A stretch of 64,000 nt of DNA from NCBI GenBank assembly GCA_940671915.1, contig CALNVZ010003434.1:8953833-9017832 (forward strand). The letters run 5' to 3'. Within the stretch, counting starts at the first letter, position 1. Each line of letters starts with the position of its first letter. The notes below the pieces were generated by a model. That model saw only the letters and a list, made by a program, of their open reading frames with translations, had not been told where the DNA came from and ran no database searches. Position numbers and translations under genes: made by a program. This DNA is from Paracentrotus lividus. Lineage: Eukaryota; Echinodermata; Echinoidea; Camarodonta; Echinidae. Positions 24,216-34,573 of this stretch are shown here, piece after piece.

Positions 24216-25440
24216 ATTATTTGGCAAATCTTTTGTTATATTGGAAGCACATGTGATGAAAAAAAAAAGTTAAACTGTTAGACTTTGGAATTACATGTTC
24301 GAGACACTACCACATGTTTCGAGAATTTCCAAGATTTTCATAAATACAGTTGCAGTGATATTCATTTTTTTTTCTGACAAGATGCGTTATTTTGTTTTTA
24401 AGAGTTCGATAACTTTTTCACAACTCTTTATCTTTATTCAGTATAGCAGCTGTATGAACATGGTCACGTTGTTTCATTAACTCAACAATATCGTCCGTTA
24501 TCCATGGGCATGCATATTTACTAATTTGTTTATGGCATAATGGGACGTGTTTATTCACTACTGTAAAGAATAAACGTTCCCATGTCTTCCAGGCAACGTC
24601 AATGTCGCTACTATCTTTGCATGCCTGCTATGGCAAAGCTTTTAAATCATCAAGAAACTTTCCTTGGTCAAAATTCTTGAATGATCGAAATTCTACCGTA
24701 GCAAGATTTTTCTTCTACTGAATGTAAACGATTTCACTGCTTAGACGACAAAATGGTCGCTAATACTAGTCTGGCAGGCCCCTACTTTACAATAGAGCTC
24801 TGGATCAGAAACGAAAAAGATCTACTATTGAAATCGTGTTTTTTCTCACTCGAGTTGGACTGGTAATAATTTGACTTAATACATACAATTTGGTGCAATT
24901 GTCAAGCTTCTTAACATTATCATCTACTTGATTGTACATATAGTTTATTTAAAATCACCTAGTACGATACAGCTTTTTGTGTCAGAGGAAGCTAACTCTA
25001 GATTGGATTCAAGTTTCTCAAAGAAATCAGCGGTAGCATTTGGAGGGCTGTAGAAAGCTCCAATGAGAATAGGTGGTTTATGCAGGGACGTGAGAGGAGA
25101 CCCTGGTTTATGCGGATAATAAAGTTCAACCAGGTCCCTGGTTCAACCCACAAACATTCCAAATATTGATGATCTAAATTATTTCTTATCTTATACTCAA
25201 ATCGTTTGGAAATCAAAACAGTTTCTATCTTTTCTGAGTATAATGAAATCGTCTATACGTGCTGCAGAATCGTTAAGATCATCTATTTTTGACACAAGAC
25301 TATAAATATTCAAATGAGCGAATTTAACCCCCTACATGCCCTACTTTTCATTTTTAGGTATCGATCTATTTTCTAATAACTAATAGTTGGGGGAACGACC
25401 AAGATATAGCCAAGGTCCCAATAAGTGGAAGCGGGGTTAA
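24216..25440 (-). pseudogene. LINE endonuclease (APE-type) remnant
   Basis: Reading right to left on the minus strand: FAHLNIYSLVSKIDDL near 25310, ECLWVEP near 25150, ILIGAFYSPPNATADFFEKL around 25060-25010, and CIVLGDF near 24960. These match the start, middle and GDFN motif of the apurinic-like endonuclease that precedes the reverse transcriptase in CR1/L2/Jockey LINEs. The frames are broken by stops and indels. The 5' limit of the element near 25440 is approximate. Confidence 0.75.
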
Positions 25441-25449
25441 ACAACTTCA

Positions 25450-25515
25450 AGAAATTATAGCCGGAGTAAAATGATGTTGCTGGATCACTAAAAACAACAT
25501 CCAACCTTTATGGGC
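25450..25515. repeat. Dispersed repeat also present inverted at 34905-34975
   Basis: GCCGGAGTAAAATGATGT followed by ATCCAACCTTTATG is found in inverted orientation at 34905-34975 (GGTTGGATT ... ATTTTGCTCCGGC). It abuts the foldback element at 25523. Confidence 0.6.
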
Positions 25516-25522
25516 AATAGTG

Positions 25523-26024
25523 TATATAAAGTTCATATCCTCAACTAACATTTTGACACAAAAAATTCTGAAAATAACGCATTCTTCAGTGAGCAATGCC
25601 CACTATTATGAAGGACATAAAAAATAGCCTGTGCAGGAATTCGATATTCATTTATCACCTGGGTATGGCATGCCAGGAAGGATTCAAAGAAATAATGAAA
25701 TAAATCAGCTAACAGAGTAAAATATATACCAAAAGTCAGAAAAAAAAATATTATGCAAAATGTAGTTTTTCACCGTTTTGTTTCATGTCATTGAAATTTG
25801 GTCTGACTTCAGTTTTTTTTTTTTGTCTTCGTTAGCCGATTTATTCCATTTTTCCTTTGAATCCCTCCCGGCATGCCATACCAAGGTGATCAATGAACAC
25901 AGAATTCCTGCGCAGGCAATTTTTTAGTCCTTCACAATAGTGGGTATTGCCCACTGAAGAATTCGTTATTTTCGGATTTTTTTTTTGTGTTAAAATAATA
26001 GGCGAGGATATGAGCTTTATATAC
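25523..26024. mobile_element. Foldback element, ~190-bp arms
   Basis: Arms 25523-25712 and 25832-26024 are inverted copies (for example GCCCACTATT...GAAGGAC and GGTATGGCATGCC in both), separated by about 120 bases. It has no coding capacity. The arms differ by scattered substitutions and small indels. Confidence 0.8.
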
Positions 26025-26099
26025 ATGTATATATAAACTTCCCCCTAAGAACCATATATTTTTTTTAATTTCGTAGCCATTTAAAAAGTGAATAGTGAA

Positions 26100-26263
26100 C
26101 AGTTATATACGGCCACCAGAGGGGTGGTTGGAACCATAGTCCCCGAACTGACGCTAAGAATGCGACTATTTTTAGTAAATAAAATGTATTTTAGAAAATA
26201 GTCGCATTCGCGTCAGTGAGGGGACTATAGTTTCACAAAACCTCTGAAAGCCGTATATAACTG
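26100..26263. mobile_element. Palindromic MITE, 164 bp
   Basis: Starts CAGTTATATACGGC and ends GCCGTATATAACTG. The inner arms pair through GGGGACTATAG and AATGCGACTATTTT around a short AT-rich loop at about 26176-26196. Confidence 0.75.
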
Positions 26264-26329
26264 GTTTATATCCGTCATCGGAAATAAAAGATTCAAGATC
26301 TCTAGAAATCTAACGTTAGAGGCCGATAT

Positions 26330-26470
26330 CTACTCCAGATAGGGTCTAGTTCTAACCTAGGGCTAGGCCTGCCCTGCATCTATGAATGATCTAGAATCTA
26401 GAGGTCTATGCCAAGAAGGCAAGATCTACCTAGACCTAGATCTAGATATAGATCTAGATCTACATTTTGA
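26330..26470. repeat. Low-complexity CTAGAT-rich stretch
   Basis: Many overlapping CTAGAT/ATCTAG words. The open frame over it (26382-26624) with alternating Leu and Asp is a by-product. Confidence 0.7.
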
Positions 26471-27166
26471 AGACAATAATAAATGGGCGTTTACTCACTC
26501 GACCTTTGGGTCTCTTCTTGTTGTAACGTTGGGGGTCTCTGCTGAGGTAAGTTCAATCACAATCATAGTCATCAAAACAGTTGTTCTGGGTAGACCTCTA
26601 CACACTGTCACGCGGACAAACTAAGCGTTGCTGTCGCCATTTACAATGAACTCCCTGAATGAAATCATCGTAAACGAGACGAAAACCTCGGCTTGCTATC
26701 ATCAGCTCCTCCAAACTACATTAATTGCCATCTCGTCTCACTACTTTACACATTACTTGTAAAAATTATCCCTAATCGATGTCACTGCACTGCCATGATC
26801 CTAGGCTAAGACACGCACTCTCCGGTAAACAGACAGAAATCCCGTCTAGCCTACTAGAATCTATACGCGAGATCAAAATGTAAACAAAATTTGATGAGTC
26901 ACGCGCGTCACGTAAGTTCGTACGCGCACCATCGTCGAAACAAACCTTACGCCACGCATAGAGGTGGATACCTTTATAACGTCACGGCAGGCCGAGCACA
27001 CGATACATGTTCAGCCGGGCTACAGAGCCGCTTGGTCGGGGGGGGGGGGGGGTCAGCAACGTAAACGTGTACGAAAATGGGGTCTTTGCTCCCAGCTAGC
27101 TTCGATCACTCGATAGGCAACTATCGCTTGATCGAGCCGTGGCTATTCGCAGGTACTATTCACGGC
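26471..27166. other. No supported gene; poly-G run
   Basis: GC content rises after about 26850. A run of 14 G residues lies at about 27040-27053. No exon or element end was recognised. Confidence 0.4.
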
Positions 27167-27532
27167 TCAATGGAATATTCCCGGCTTGTGACGCCAGATG
27201 TCAGGATTAGTGGCATTTTTGCACAATTCATGACGTTGGTTGGAACTACCTTTGGTCACATGACAGGGTTTAGACAAATCACCTATTAAGATTCTTACCA
27301 TGACGGATATAATTCTTTTTGGGACGCACTGTATAGCCAACCTGCATTCACTTCGTTCGTCTTCGATGTCAGGCGACGTCAGGCGACGGATGATAGACGA
27401 CAGCGATATTGTTGTTGCCGGTGTTGTGATTTTGATCTGATCGCAGAGAGAGGCTACCTTTGCTACAACCACTTCCACTTCGTCACTTGCTACATTATTT
27501 GTCCCAAAACGAATGATAATATGACTCAGCAT
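27167..27532 (-). pseudogene. Possible SGNH-hydrolase-like transposon fragment
   Basis: A minus-strand frame reads HIIIRFGTNNVASDE and later PDIEDE, resembling the GTNN and flanking blocks of SGNH/GDSL-like esterase domains carried by some retroelements. The rest is weakly recognisable and probably frameshifted. No start codon context or splice sites. The call rests on the GTNN block only. Confidence 0.3.
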
Positions 27533-27682
27533 GCGCGTATTCTGGGGGGGGGGGGGCTTTATGGGCCCGGGCCACCCGGAGGGCGCGCAGGGGGGCGCCG
27601 AAAAGAGGAAAAAAAAAGGGAGAAAAAGGAAAGAAAAAAAAAAAGAAAGAAGAAAAAAGAAGGAAAAAAAAAGAGAAAAAAA
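27530..27682. mobile_element. CATGCGCGTATTC-headed G-rich fragment
   Basis: Begins CATGCGCGTATTCTGGGGG, the same head as the element at 57191, followed by poly-G, GC-rich and then purine-only low-complexity sequence up to the Penelope fragment. It is probably a truncated nonautonomous DNA element. Confidence 0.5.
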
Positions 27683-28013
27683 TGCTATCAGGATATCCTC
27701 TCTGGTTGAAGAAATCAGTCATCTTATCAACCTGACGCTGGAAGTCATCTTCCTCACTGCAAAGTCGACGGACACGTGTCAGTTGAGCATAAGGAATAGA
27801 CCGCTTACAAGCCGGTGGGTGGGATGATCCATAATTCCAATACGTATGAGAGTCGGTAGATTTGTAGTGGACAGACGTCTTGATGCCGGTGTCACTAAGA
27901 GAGATGTTAATATCCAGGAACGACACGCAACTATTAGAGATCTCATGGGTAACCTTTACTGTGGGATGAGAGCAGTTGAATTCGTTAATGAAGTTGAGTA
28001 GTTCATCCTCTGT
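27683..28013 (-). pseudogene. Penelope-like element, inverted reverse-transcriptase segment
   Basis: The minus strand reads EDELLNFINEFNCSHPTVKV, VSFLDINISLSDTG, YKSTDSHTYWNYGSSHPPA, KRSIPYAQLTRVRRLCSEED and FNQRGYPDSI. These are the conserved C-terminal blocks of Penelope reverse transcriptases (FLD, TD-H, SSHP, RxRRIC, RGYP). It ends at RGYPDSI, which is exactly where the plus-strand fragment starting at 28015 picks up in the ordinary order of the protein. It is therefore an inverted 5' part of one insertion. Confidence 0.85.
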
Positions 28014-28014
28014 T

Positions 28015-28627
28015 TATCAACTCCTCCAAGGACAGGATTCTAAAACAGACGCGTGCAGCCGTTATGGAGCCTCGAGTGTCTACCAGTGCTTCCAGGGTAC
28101 CCTTTTCCCTCACGTATCACTCTAACAACCAACGTGTAGCGAAGATCATCAATGACAACTTCCCCCTCTTGCGGGATGACCCAGCTACCGCCGACATCTT
28201 CAAGGAGCCGCCTCTCATAGCCTATCGAAAGGATCGCTCGTTACGACAAACGTTAGTATCTTCACGACTTCCTTCTACTCCTGACATCTCCCAGTCTGGT
28301 ACCAATCCATGTGGCCGACCGAGATGCAAGACATGTAAAGTCACCACTGCCGCCACTACTCTCAGGTGTCCCAACTCGCAATGGACTATCCACGGCAAGT
28401 TTACGTGCACTACCAACGATTGCATTTATGCCATTCATTGCAAGAAATGTCAGCAACTCTACATCGGGGAAACCAAGAGGAGACTCGCTGATCGTGTGAC
28501 TGAACATTTGAGGTCTATTCGACTCAACACCACTGGATTACCTGTGGCTGCTCATTTCAATTCCAACGATCACAATATCAAGGACTTTGAAGTATCTGTA
28601 GTCCGTAGTTCATTCAATAACGACGAA
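28015..28627 (+). pseudogene. Penelope-like element, GIY-YIG endonuclease segment
   Basis: The plus strand reads INSSKDRILKQTRAAV, then a Cys-rich linker (NPCGRPRCKTCK), and then the GIY-YIG-type nuclease: CIYAIHCKKCQQLYIGETKR followed by RVTEHLRSIR and AAHFNSNDHN. The CxxC-type cysteines preceding the nuclease are those of Penelope-like elements. Its job is to nick the target for primed reverse transcription. The frame is open over 580 bases but is cut at about 28627 by a LINE tail and resumes at 28887. It is 5' truncated and inverted, so not functional. Confidence 0.88.
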
Positions 28628-28886
28628 GTTTCAGTTTCAGTTTAAAAAAAAATAAAAATAAAAAAAATTGCTTACTTTTGTATTCTATTTTATATTAAAG
28701 GGACCAGCGCCTTACAAGCTTTGCTTCTTGCTGGTTCCTGAATTTTCTTTATAATTGTTTTCTCTGTTACTTTTGAACAAAATGTTCTATGTTACATACT
28801 GATGTTGTTAATTTGATTATTTATTTTGTTAACTTTTGAAAACATGAAAGAAAATCAATAAAGTAATCTTGAATCTTGAATCTTGA
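28628..28886 (+). mobile_element. LINE 3' tail inserted in the Penelope ORF
   Basis: AT-rich 3' untranslated sequence ending in AATCAATAAAGTAATCTTGA and then repeated TCTTGAA units, a CR1-like 3' tail with polyadenylation signal. It splits the Penelope coding frame between NNDE and RKQEEERM. The exact left edge (near TTTCAG at 28628) is uncertain by a few bases. Confidence 0.7.
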
Positions 28887-28984
28887 AAGTTCGAAAGCAG
28901 GAAGAAGAACGTATGATTTTTCGCCTTGGTTGCTTCCAACCTAGAGGGATCAATGTTTCATTTCGCTCATTTCCCATCAAGTAA
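28887..28984 (+). pseudogene. Penelope-like element, C-terminal end
   Basis: Reads RKQEEERMIFRLGCF, then QPRGINVSFRSFPIK and a stop at 28982-28984. The conserved R-x-x-x-E...I-x-x-L and GIN blocks are those that end Penelope-like proteins. Confidence 0.75.
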
Positions 28985-29326
28985 TATCTTTTCTATTCTT
29001 TTCTCTTTTTCCCTTTTGTCCTCCTCCAGCCCCCCCCCCCCTCCCTCTTTCTCCTTTCTATCTGTTGCCTTTTTTTTTTCTCTCCCGGACTCTCTCCCTC
29101 TCGTTTCTTTTTCTTTTCTCTTTCCTTTTGCCTCCCTGTCCTTTTTCTCTTTTCCCCCTTCTCTTTCCTCTTACGTCACGTTTGGGCGTATCCTATTTTG
29201 TTGCTACGCGACCTTTTTTGGCGCGTTTTTGCATTTTGTGATTATGAAGTTGACGCTTAACAAATTTGTCATTCCTTGACAAAGGGCTATGCCCGAAATA
29301 TCGGAAAATATTTTGTCTCTGCGGTT
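28985..29326 (+). mobile_element. Penelope-like element 3' noncoding region
   Basis: Pyrimidine-rich stretch (28988-29170), then ACTTTGACAAAGGG-type sequence at the 3' end containing a hammerhead-like motif (29272-29309). It ends about at the (TA)n run. Confidence 0.5.
29272..29309 (+). ncRNA. Possible hammerhead ribozyme relic of the Penelope-like element
   Basis: TTGACAAA is followed by a GGGC-TAT-GCCC hairpin and then GAAATATC. This has the order CUGANGA / stem II / GAAA of hammerhead cores, which Penelope-like elements are known to carry in their terminal repeats. Two core bases differ from consensus, so it would be a dead relic at best. Confidence 0.35.
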
Positions 29327-29328
29327 TT

Positions 29329-29329
<1 letters not shown>

Positions 29330-29380
<51 letters not shown>
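29330..29380. repeat. (TA)n microsatellite
   Basis: About 25 TA repeats with one interruption, directly after the Penelope 3' region. Confidence 0.95.
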
Positions 29381-29551
29381 GTATATGTATCTTCTGTATG
29401 CACTAATGTATTAAAGTTGGGTCACTTTAGTTATCTTGGACGCAGTAAAGCCTTTAATGTAGGCCAATGCTGCCTAAAGTTCATGTTCCAACATTTTGGC
29501 TTAAGTTTGTTCTAATCAAATCACTTTATTAATACTATTTATTGTCTACAG

Positions 29552-29683
29552 GTCAAGACCCTGAATATGAACGACATTGGCGTGACTCGTCGTAGCCTAA
29601 TCGCGATTCTCTCTCTACCCTGCCTCAAGACGCTCAGTTTGATGAGGGTTTCCAGTGTTAACCTAGATGGCGAACAAACATCA
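29552..29683 (+). CDS. LRR exon, probably NLR gene 1
   Basis: 132 bases, 44 codons, phase 0 at both ends: acceptor TTGTCTACAG at 29551 and donor GTATGT at 29684. The product begins VKTLNMNDIGVTRRSL and continues AILSLPCLKTLSLMRV, with the regular Leu spacing of a leucine-rich repeat. Joined to the exon at 17744-17890 it reads AASQSK-VKTLNMND, a natural LRR continuation. It is 11.7 kb from that exon, and the intron is filled by repeats. Assignment to gene 1 follows from strand, phase and order; an unrelated partial NLR gene is possible. Confidence 0.8.
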
Positions 29684-30221
29684 GTATGTATCATTGATAT
29701 GCAGGAATCAAATACACATTAGCTTCTTATAAGAATCATGTACATGCATAAATGTTCATACATGTACATGTATATCTATGTATATATGTTATTATTATTT
29801 AGATGTAGGGTTTTAGAGACGCATATAATTGTGACGTCCTTCAAGGTTGTTTTAGAGAGCCAAAATATCAAATCTCACTTCAAACGTGTATGCTTATGAA
29901 GAAAGTCCAATAATCTAATATTGGATTTATAAATATTTGCCCCGTCCGCAGGATTTTTATGGGTCAATGAAATGAGAGTGTGCATGCAACCGACTTGCCA
30001 AATTGCATTGCGTATGATTAGTTTTTCCTTTATTATGCATAGAGCTTTGTGACGCCAGAATTAAATTGCACTGCGTATTAAAGATGCTTTTGACAAGATA
30101 TGGGAAACTTCAAATTCGTTTCAACTCCAACTTCCATGCCTATGATGCACTTTACAAGATATCTACAAAAGAATGACAAAGATTACGATTTATATGATAT
30201 TCGGGGTATCTAAATAATAAT
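29684..30221. other. Intron, no feature recognised
   Basis: AT-rich intron sequence between two LRR exons. Nothing supported. Confidence 0.4.
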
Positions 30222-30368
30222 TATAATATTGGATGATCAAATTTCGTGGGGATACTTGAAATATTGTTACTGAAAAAAAAAATTTGATTCGTCTCCGACT
30301 TATCCAATACTTTTGTTCCACTCTAACAATATTTCTACGTATCCCACTCAAGGTCATCCAATATTCTC
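30222..30368. repeat. Small palindromic element abutting the large foldback
   Basis: AATATTGGATGATC on the left and GGTCATCCAATATT on the right begin inverted arms of about 45 bases (both containing GGGATAC and AAATATTGTTA) around a 50-base centre. Confidence 0.6.
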
Positions 30369-32179
30369 TAAATAAACACAACACAAAAAGAAAGTTCCCC
30401 CTATTTAAAATATCAATAATTTTTTAACCCGGAAGAGTTTAAAAAATCTAATTATATGTCCATGTAGGGATTTTAATTAGCTACCATGGGAGCGAATTTT
30501 AAGAAAAAGCATGAAGTCATGCTTCGGTGAGCAATGGTTGAATGCAAAAATGTCATTTTTTGAACTTCACAAGCCTAAATTTACAACTTTGATTCAATGA
30601 TATCGGACCAATTTTTGGATTTCAAACATTTCACGCATCAGAATTTACACAAAACGCGCTTTAAAACATACGGAAAGGACATTTGCGTAAAATAATTTGA
30701 ATCAATTCACGATTGAATGAACACCATACAATACCATGTGAAAAACACTAAGTAAGTATTCTTTCAATTTTTGTGCACTAAGAATCATGTGAACATCTGT
30801 TTTTGTATTATTTCTATGGCCGGTGCACGTGTGTACATGATCCTTTTGCATTTATTAAAATTTTCATGCTTCAGTGAGCACGTGGCACTGGAAAAGCTGT
30901 TTTTTTTTTTATTTGGAGACTAAAATTAAATTCCTTACCTTGCTTAATTATAACAGTTCGTTTGAAAGTATTCATTTGATTTCATTTTCGCATAAATCCC
31001 GATGTTTCATGCTTCACTGAACACAATATATGAGAAAAACACCTAAGTTCCTGTTAGTTAATGACCTCTGAAAGGTTTGTGCCAATTTTCAAGAATCAAC
31101 TCACAGTATAACGAACAAAAGAAAATTGACAATGAAAATGTGCAATATTTGACTTTTGTTCACTATTGATTTCCTCCCCATTGACTCTATGTATAGAGTT
31201 TGAACAAAAAGTGAACAAAAGTCAAATATTGCACATTTTCATTTTCAATTTTTTTGTTCGTTATACTGTGAGTTAATTCTTGAAACTTGGCACAAACCTT
31301 TCAGGGGTCATGAAATAACAGGAACTTAGGTCAAATTAAGAATCGGAAGTGCCATTAAGCCGTGACAGGCCCGTAAACTTTCTTCATTTTTTCATGTTTT
31401 TCTCATAATTGTGTTCACTGAAGCATGAAACATCGGGATTTTTGCGAAAATGAAATCGAATGAATACTTCCAAACGAATTGTTATGGTTAAGCAAAGTAA
31501 GCAATTTAATTTTAGTCTCCAAATAAAAAAAACAGCTTTTCCAGTTCCACGTGCTCACTGAACCATGGAATTTTTAATAAATGCAATAGGATCAAGTACA
31601 CACGTGCACCGGTCATAAAAATGATACAAAAGCAGATATTCACTTGATTCTTAGTGCTCAAAATGGAAAGAATACTTACTTAATGTTTTTCAAATGGTAT
31701 TTTATGGTGTTCATTCAACCGTGAATTGATTTAAATTGTTTGCAAGAGTTAAAAACACTCTTCCTAGACATGGATCCCATCATATTTGATCAATTTTACC
31801 ATGGTAAAGAAGTAAAATTCGCAGTCTTGGCAATTTTTGCTGCATGCTCACTCAACCATGAAAATTTACGCAAATGTCTTTTCCGTATGTTTGGAAGCAC
31901 GTTTTGCGTACATTCTGATGCGTGAAATGTTTAAAATCTGAAAACTGGTCCGATATCATTGAACCAAAGTTGTAATTTTAGGCTTGTGAAGTTCAAAAAA
32001 TGACATTTTTGCATTCAACCATTGCTCACTGAAGCATGATTGCATGATTTTCCTTAAAATTCGCCCCCTGGTAGCTAATTAAATTCCCTACATGGACATA
32101 TAATTTGATTTTTTAAACTCCTCCTTGTTAATTGATATTTGAAATAGGGGGAAATTTCTTTTTGTGTTGTGTTTATTTA
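30369..32179. mobile_element. Large foldback element, 1811 bp
   Basis: Outer ends are exact inverses: TAAATAAACACAACACAAAA at the left and TTTTGTGTTGTGTTTATTTA at the right. Nearly the whole length is two inverted arms of roughly 820-900 bases, with the centre near CTCTATGTATAGAG (31185-31198). The right arm has about 75 extra bases near 31335-31400. The arms look about 80-85 percent alike by eye. There is no coding capacity. It lies in the intron between the LRR exons at 29552 and 32467. Confidence 0.9.
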
Positions 32180-32466
32180 CAATGGAAAAATTATATATTT
32201 TTCATTTTTTTAATACGTAGGACATTTCTCACTTTTAAGATCTAAGCCTATGAATAAAAATACGGTAGTTACCTGTAAAATTATGACAAACTTCTTGTGT
32301 CCTTGTCAGCAGTAATGGCAATGAAACCTTTATGGTGTTGCCTGGTTGAAATATTCCCAACGATGAGGGTTATTTATGAAGAATTCGGAGTCGTAATTAA
32401 GTCTTACTGTAATATATAGGCCAAACTGCAATAACAGTATTTTAAATTTGCTTTTCTATCTTGCAG

Positions 32467-32831
32467 ACTCCTCAAACCAACTCGATAGACAATCTCAGTG
32501 TGGATGCTGAGCACGTTGCTAGCTTGTGGGAGATTGGACTTCATACATCATGCTCAGGAGTTAGAAAACTTGGCCTGTACTACTGGGGCGACAATGAAGA
32601 TGTCTCATCAGAAACAATCACTTTGGCCTGTTCTCCATTTGACCATCTTACTGAACTTGAAATATGCGGAAGGTATGGTTCACTGCATGATCCCGTGTCA
32701 TTTTGCCATGCAGTGACAACATCATGTCCTCAACTCACCAAGTTGTCCATAATGGAGGTTAAGCTGAGCAACGAGAAAGTAGCTGAGATCATCCAATTCA
32801 TGAAGGCTCATCAAAACTTGAAAGACATAGC
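32467..32831 (+). CDS. Large LRR exon, probably NLR gene 1
   Basis: The acceptor TCTTGCAG ends at 32466 and the first codon is ACT (phase 0). It encodes about 121 residues with repeated LRR units: VRKLGLYYWGD, FDHLTELEICGRYG, CPQLTKLSIMEVKLSNEK and HQNLKDIA. The donor I prefer is GTCAGT at 32832, which leaves two bases (GC). The next exon at 35869 supplies the single G, giving an in-frame Ala-Val-Arg-Trp. Reading on without splicing meets a stop at 32851. The alternative donor GTATTT at 32836 would leave phase 0 and would not join the exon at 35869. Confidence 0.82.
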
Positions 32832-32959
32832 GTCAGTATTTTCATTAACATAATACAGTGTGTCCCACAGAAATGCTAATGGCCCTTTAGATGGGTATAA
32901 TATTAATATTACAATATTATATTATGTATATGGTTACGTCTTTAACCATTCTAATTATA

Positions 32960-33435
32960 CATCTCTCAGCTCACCAATATCACGTATCGCTGAACCCCCT
33001 GTTCTGAAAAAGTCTTGCAAAATTGTGAGTTGTTCACTTTCATGCTCCTTGAGATGGGTTGTTTAAATGTGCGTAAAAGGAAAGCCAACTTTATTCATCA
33101 ATAATTAAAAATGTATTACAGACGTGATTATGAAATTTATATCACTGAAAAGTGCAACTCATTGTCATTTCAATGATACCTCTTGTAGCATACCAATGTC
33201 ATGCATCAATGAACCCCATTGTTCCGAAAATTGTCTCGCAAAATTATGATTTTAGGCACATTGAAACAACCCATCTCAATAAGCGTGAAAGTGAACCACT
33301 CACAATATTTTGCAAGACATATTTAAAACAATGGGGTTCAGTGATACATGATATTGGTGAGCTGAGAGGGGTATCATTAACATAAAAATGAGTTGCACTT
33401 TACAGTGATATAAATTTCGTAATCACGACTGAAAT
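32960..33435. repeat. Nested inverted and direct repeats inside the TIR element
   Basis: CTCAGCTCACCAATATCACG (32967) recurs inverted near 33365, and GATATAAATTTCGTAATCACG (33410) is the inverse of the segment at 33123. A third, direct partial copy lies at 33178-33245. The arms total about 200 bases. Confidence 0.65.
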
Positions 33436-33716
33436 ATTTTTCAAAGTATTAATGATCAAACTTCATTCATTATATGAATATTTACGCCTTATCATTTGCG
33501 TTTATTTTCTTTAAATTCTTCCTTTTTAAGAAAATCATATAATTAGGGTTTTCCTGTTGAAAAGATTTTTTTTTAATACAAAGCCTTGCTCGATGATAAT
33601 TAAGAAAATCAAAATATCTGTCGTATATGTCTCTAATAAAATACCTACCTCGCTCTTGTAAAGCGAAAAGAATTATAATAAATAAGATAAATAAAAAGAA
33701 CTGAAAACAAAGTATA

Positions 33717-34573
33717 GGGGAGACCGGGTATGGAAGTTACACGGGTCAGTTGTTACAGTTCTCAGTGTGCTAAGATGGAACAAGAGAGGATGTGCTAACT
33801 GGCATCTATATACAGCCTACATATAGCTGTGATGAACTGCCGGTCGTGAGGTTTCTCCGTTGTTTATTAAAAAGTAAATCAACAAAAACCATTTTTTACA
33901 GTTCAAAGTAAATTTTTGACAAAAATTGAAATTTGTAATAGCTCTTACAACTGAAGGCACATGATGATAGTCTGGTATTGTCAATATAGTACATGTATGT
34001 CACTAATATACCCCCTAGCCATGCCCTGTAATTCTGCCTAATGACTGTGCTACAGTTGATTTCTGTGTGTAAAATCACCCATGGGGTAGGTTGTTACAAC
34101 AACCTACTCCATGTTGATGTAACAACTTACCCCAATTACATTACATATGTAAAATTACATTTTGTCTCAATTTTCAGGTGTTAATATTTTTATTTTTCTA
34201 TTATTACTTTTGTCTATTCTAGAGCTCTACTTGATCTACTGTTAACGATGTCAAGAAACTGGAAAGTTGAAATTAAAGTATGGTATAAGAGATTTACACA
34301 TTGTCAACTTACCCCGTATGTTTACATATTGTAACAATTGACCCCGTACGGTGTAACAACCTACCCCGTATATGGGGTAGGTTGTTACGAAAACATGTCT
34401 TCACTAATTAAGCTGTAGTTAATTAGTGTTTACATGTTTTCAAGTTTTATATGCCTCAGGTTTTAGCCAACATAATAGGCTAACTACAGACCCAATATGG
34501 AGTGCGTGAGTTCTTTCATTAGAATTTTCTGGCCCAAAATGTGAATTTTGTAACGTCCATACCCGGTCTCCCC
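33717..34573. mobile_element. GGGGAGAC-terminus element, copy 1 (857 bp)
   Basis: Starts GGGGAGACCGGGTATGGA and ends TCCATACCCGGTCTCCCC, flanked by TA on both sides. The interior repeats GGGGTAGGTTGTTAC and its inverse several times (34083-34130, 34310-34390). No coding frame. It is inserted in the CAGTGTGTCCCACA element. Confidence 0.85.

Noticed and set aside
26382..26624. Leu-Asp repeat protein
   Set aside because: Product of CTAGAT repeats; no splice or start context.
27521..27827. Lys/Arg/Glu-rich plus-strand frames
   Set aside because: They come from a purine-only low-complexity tract.
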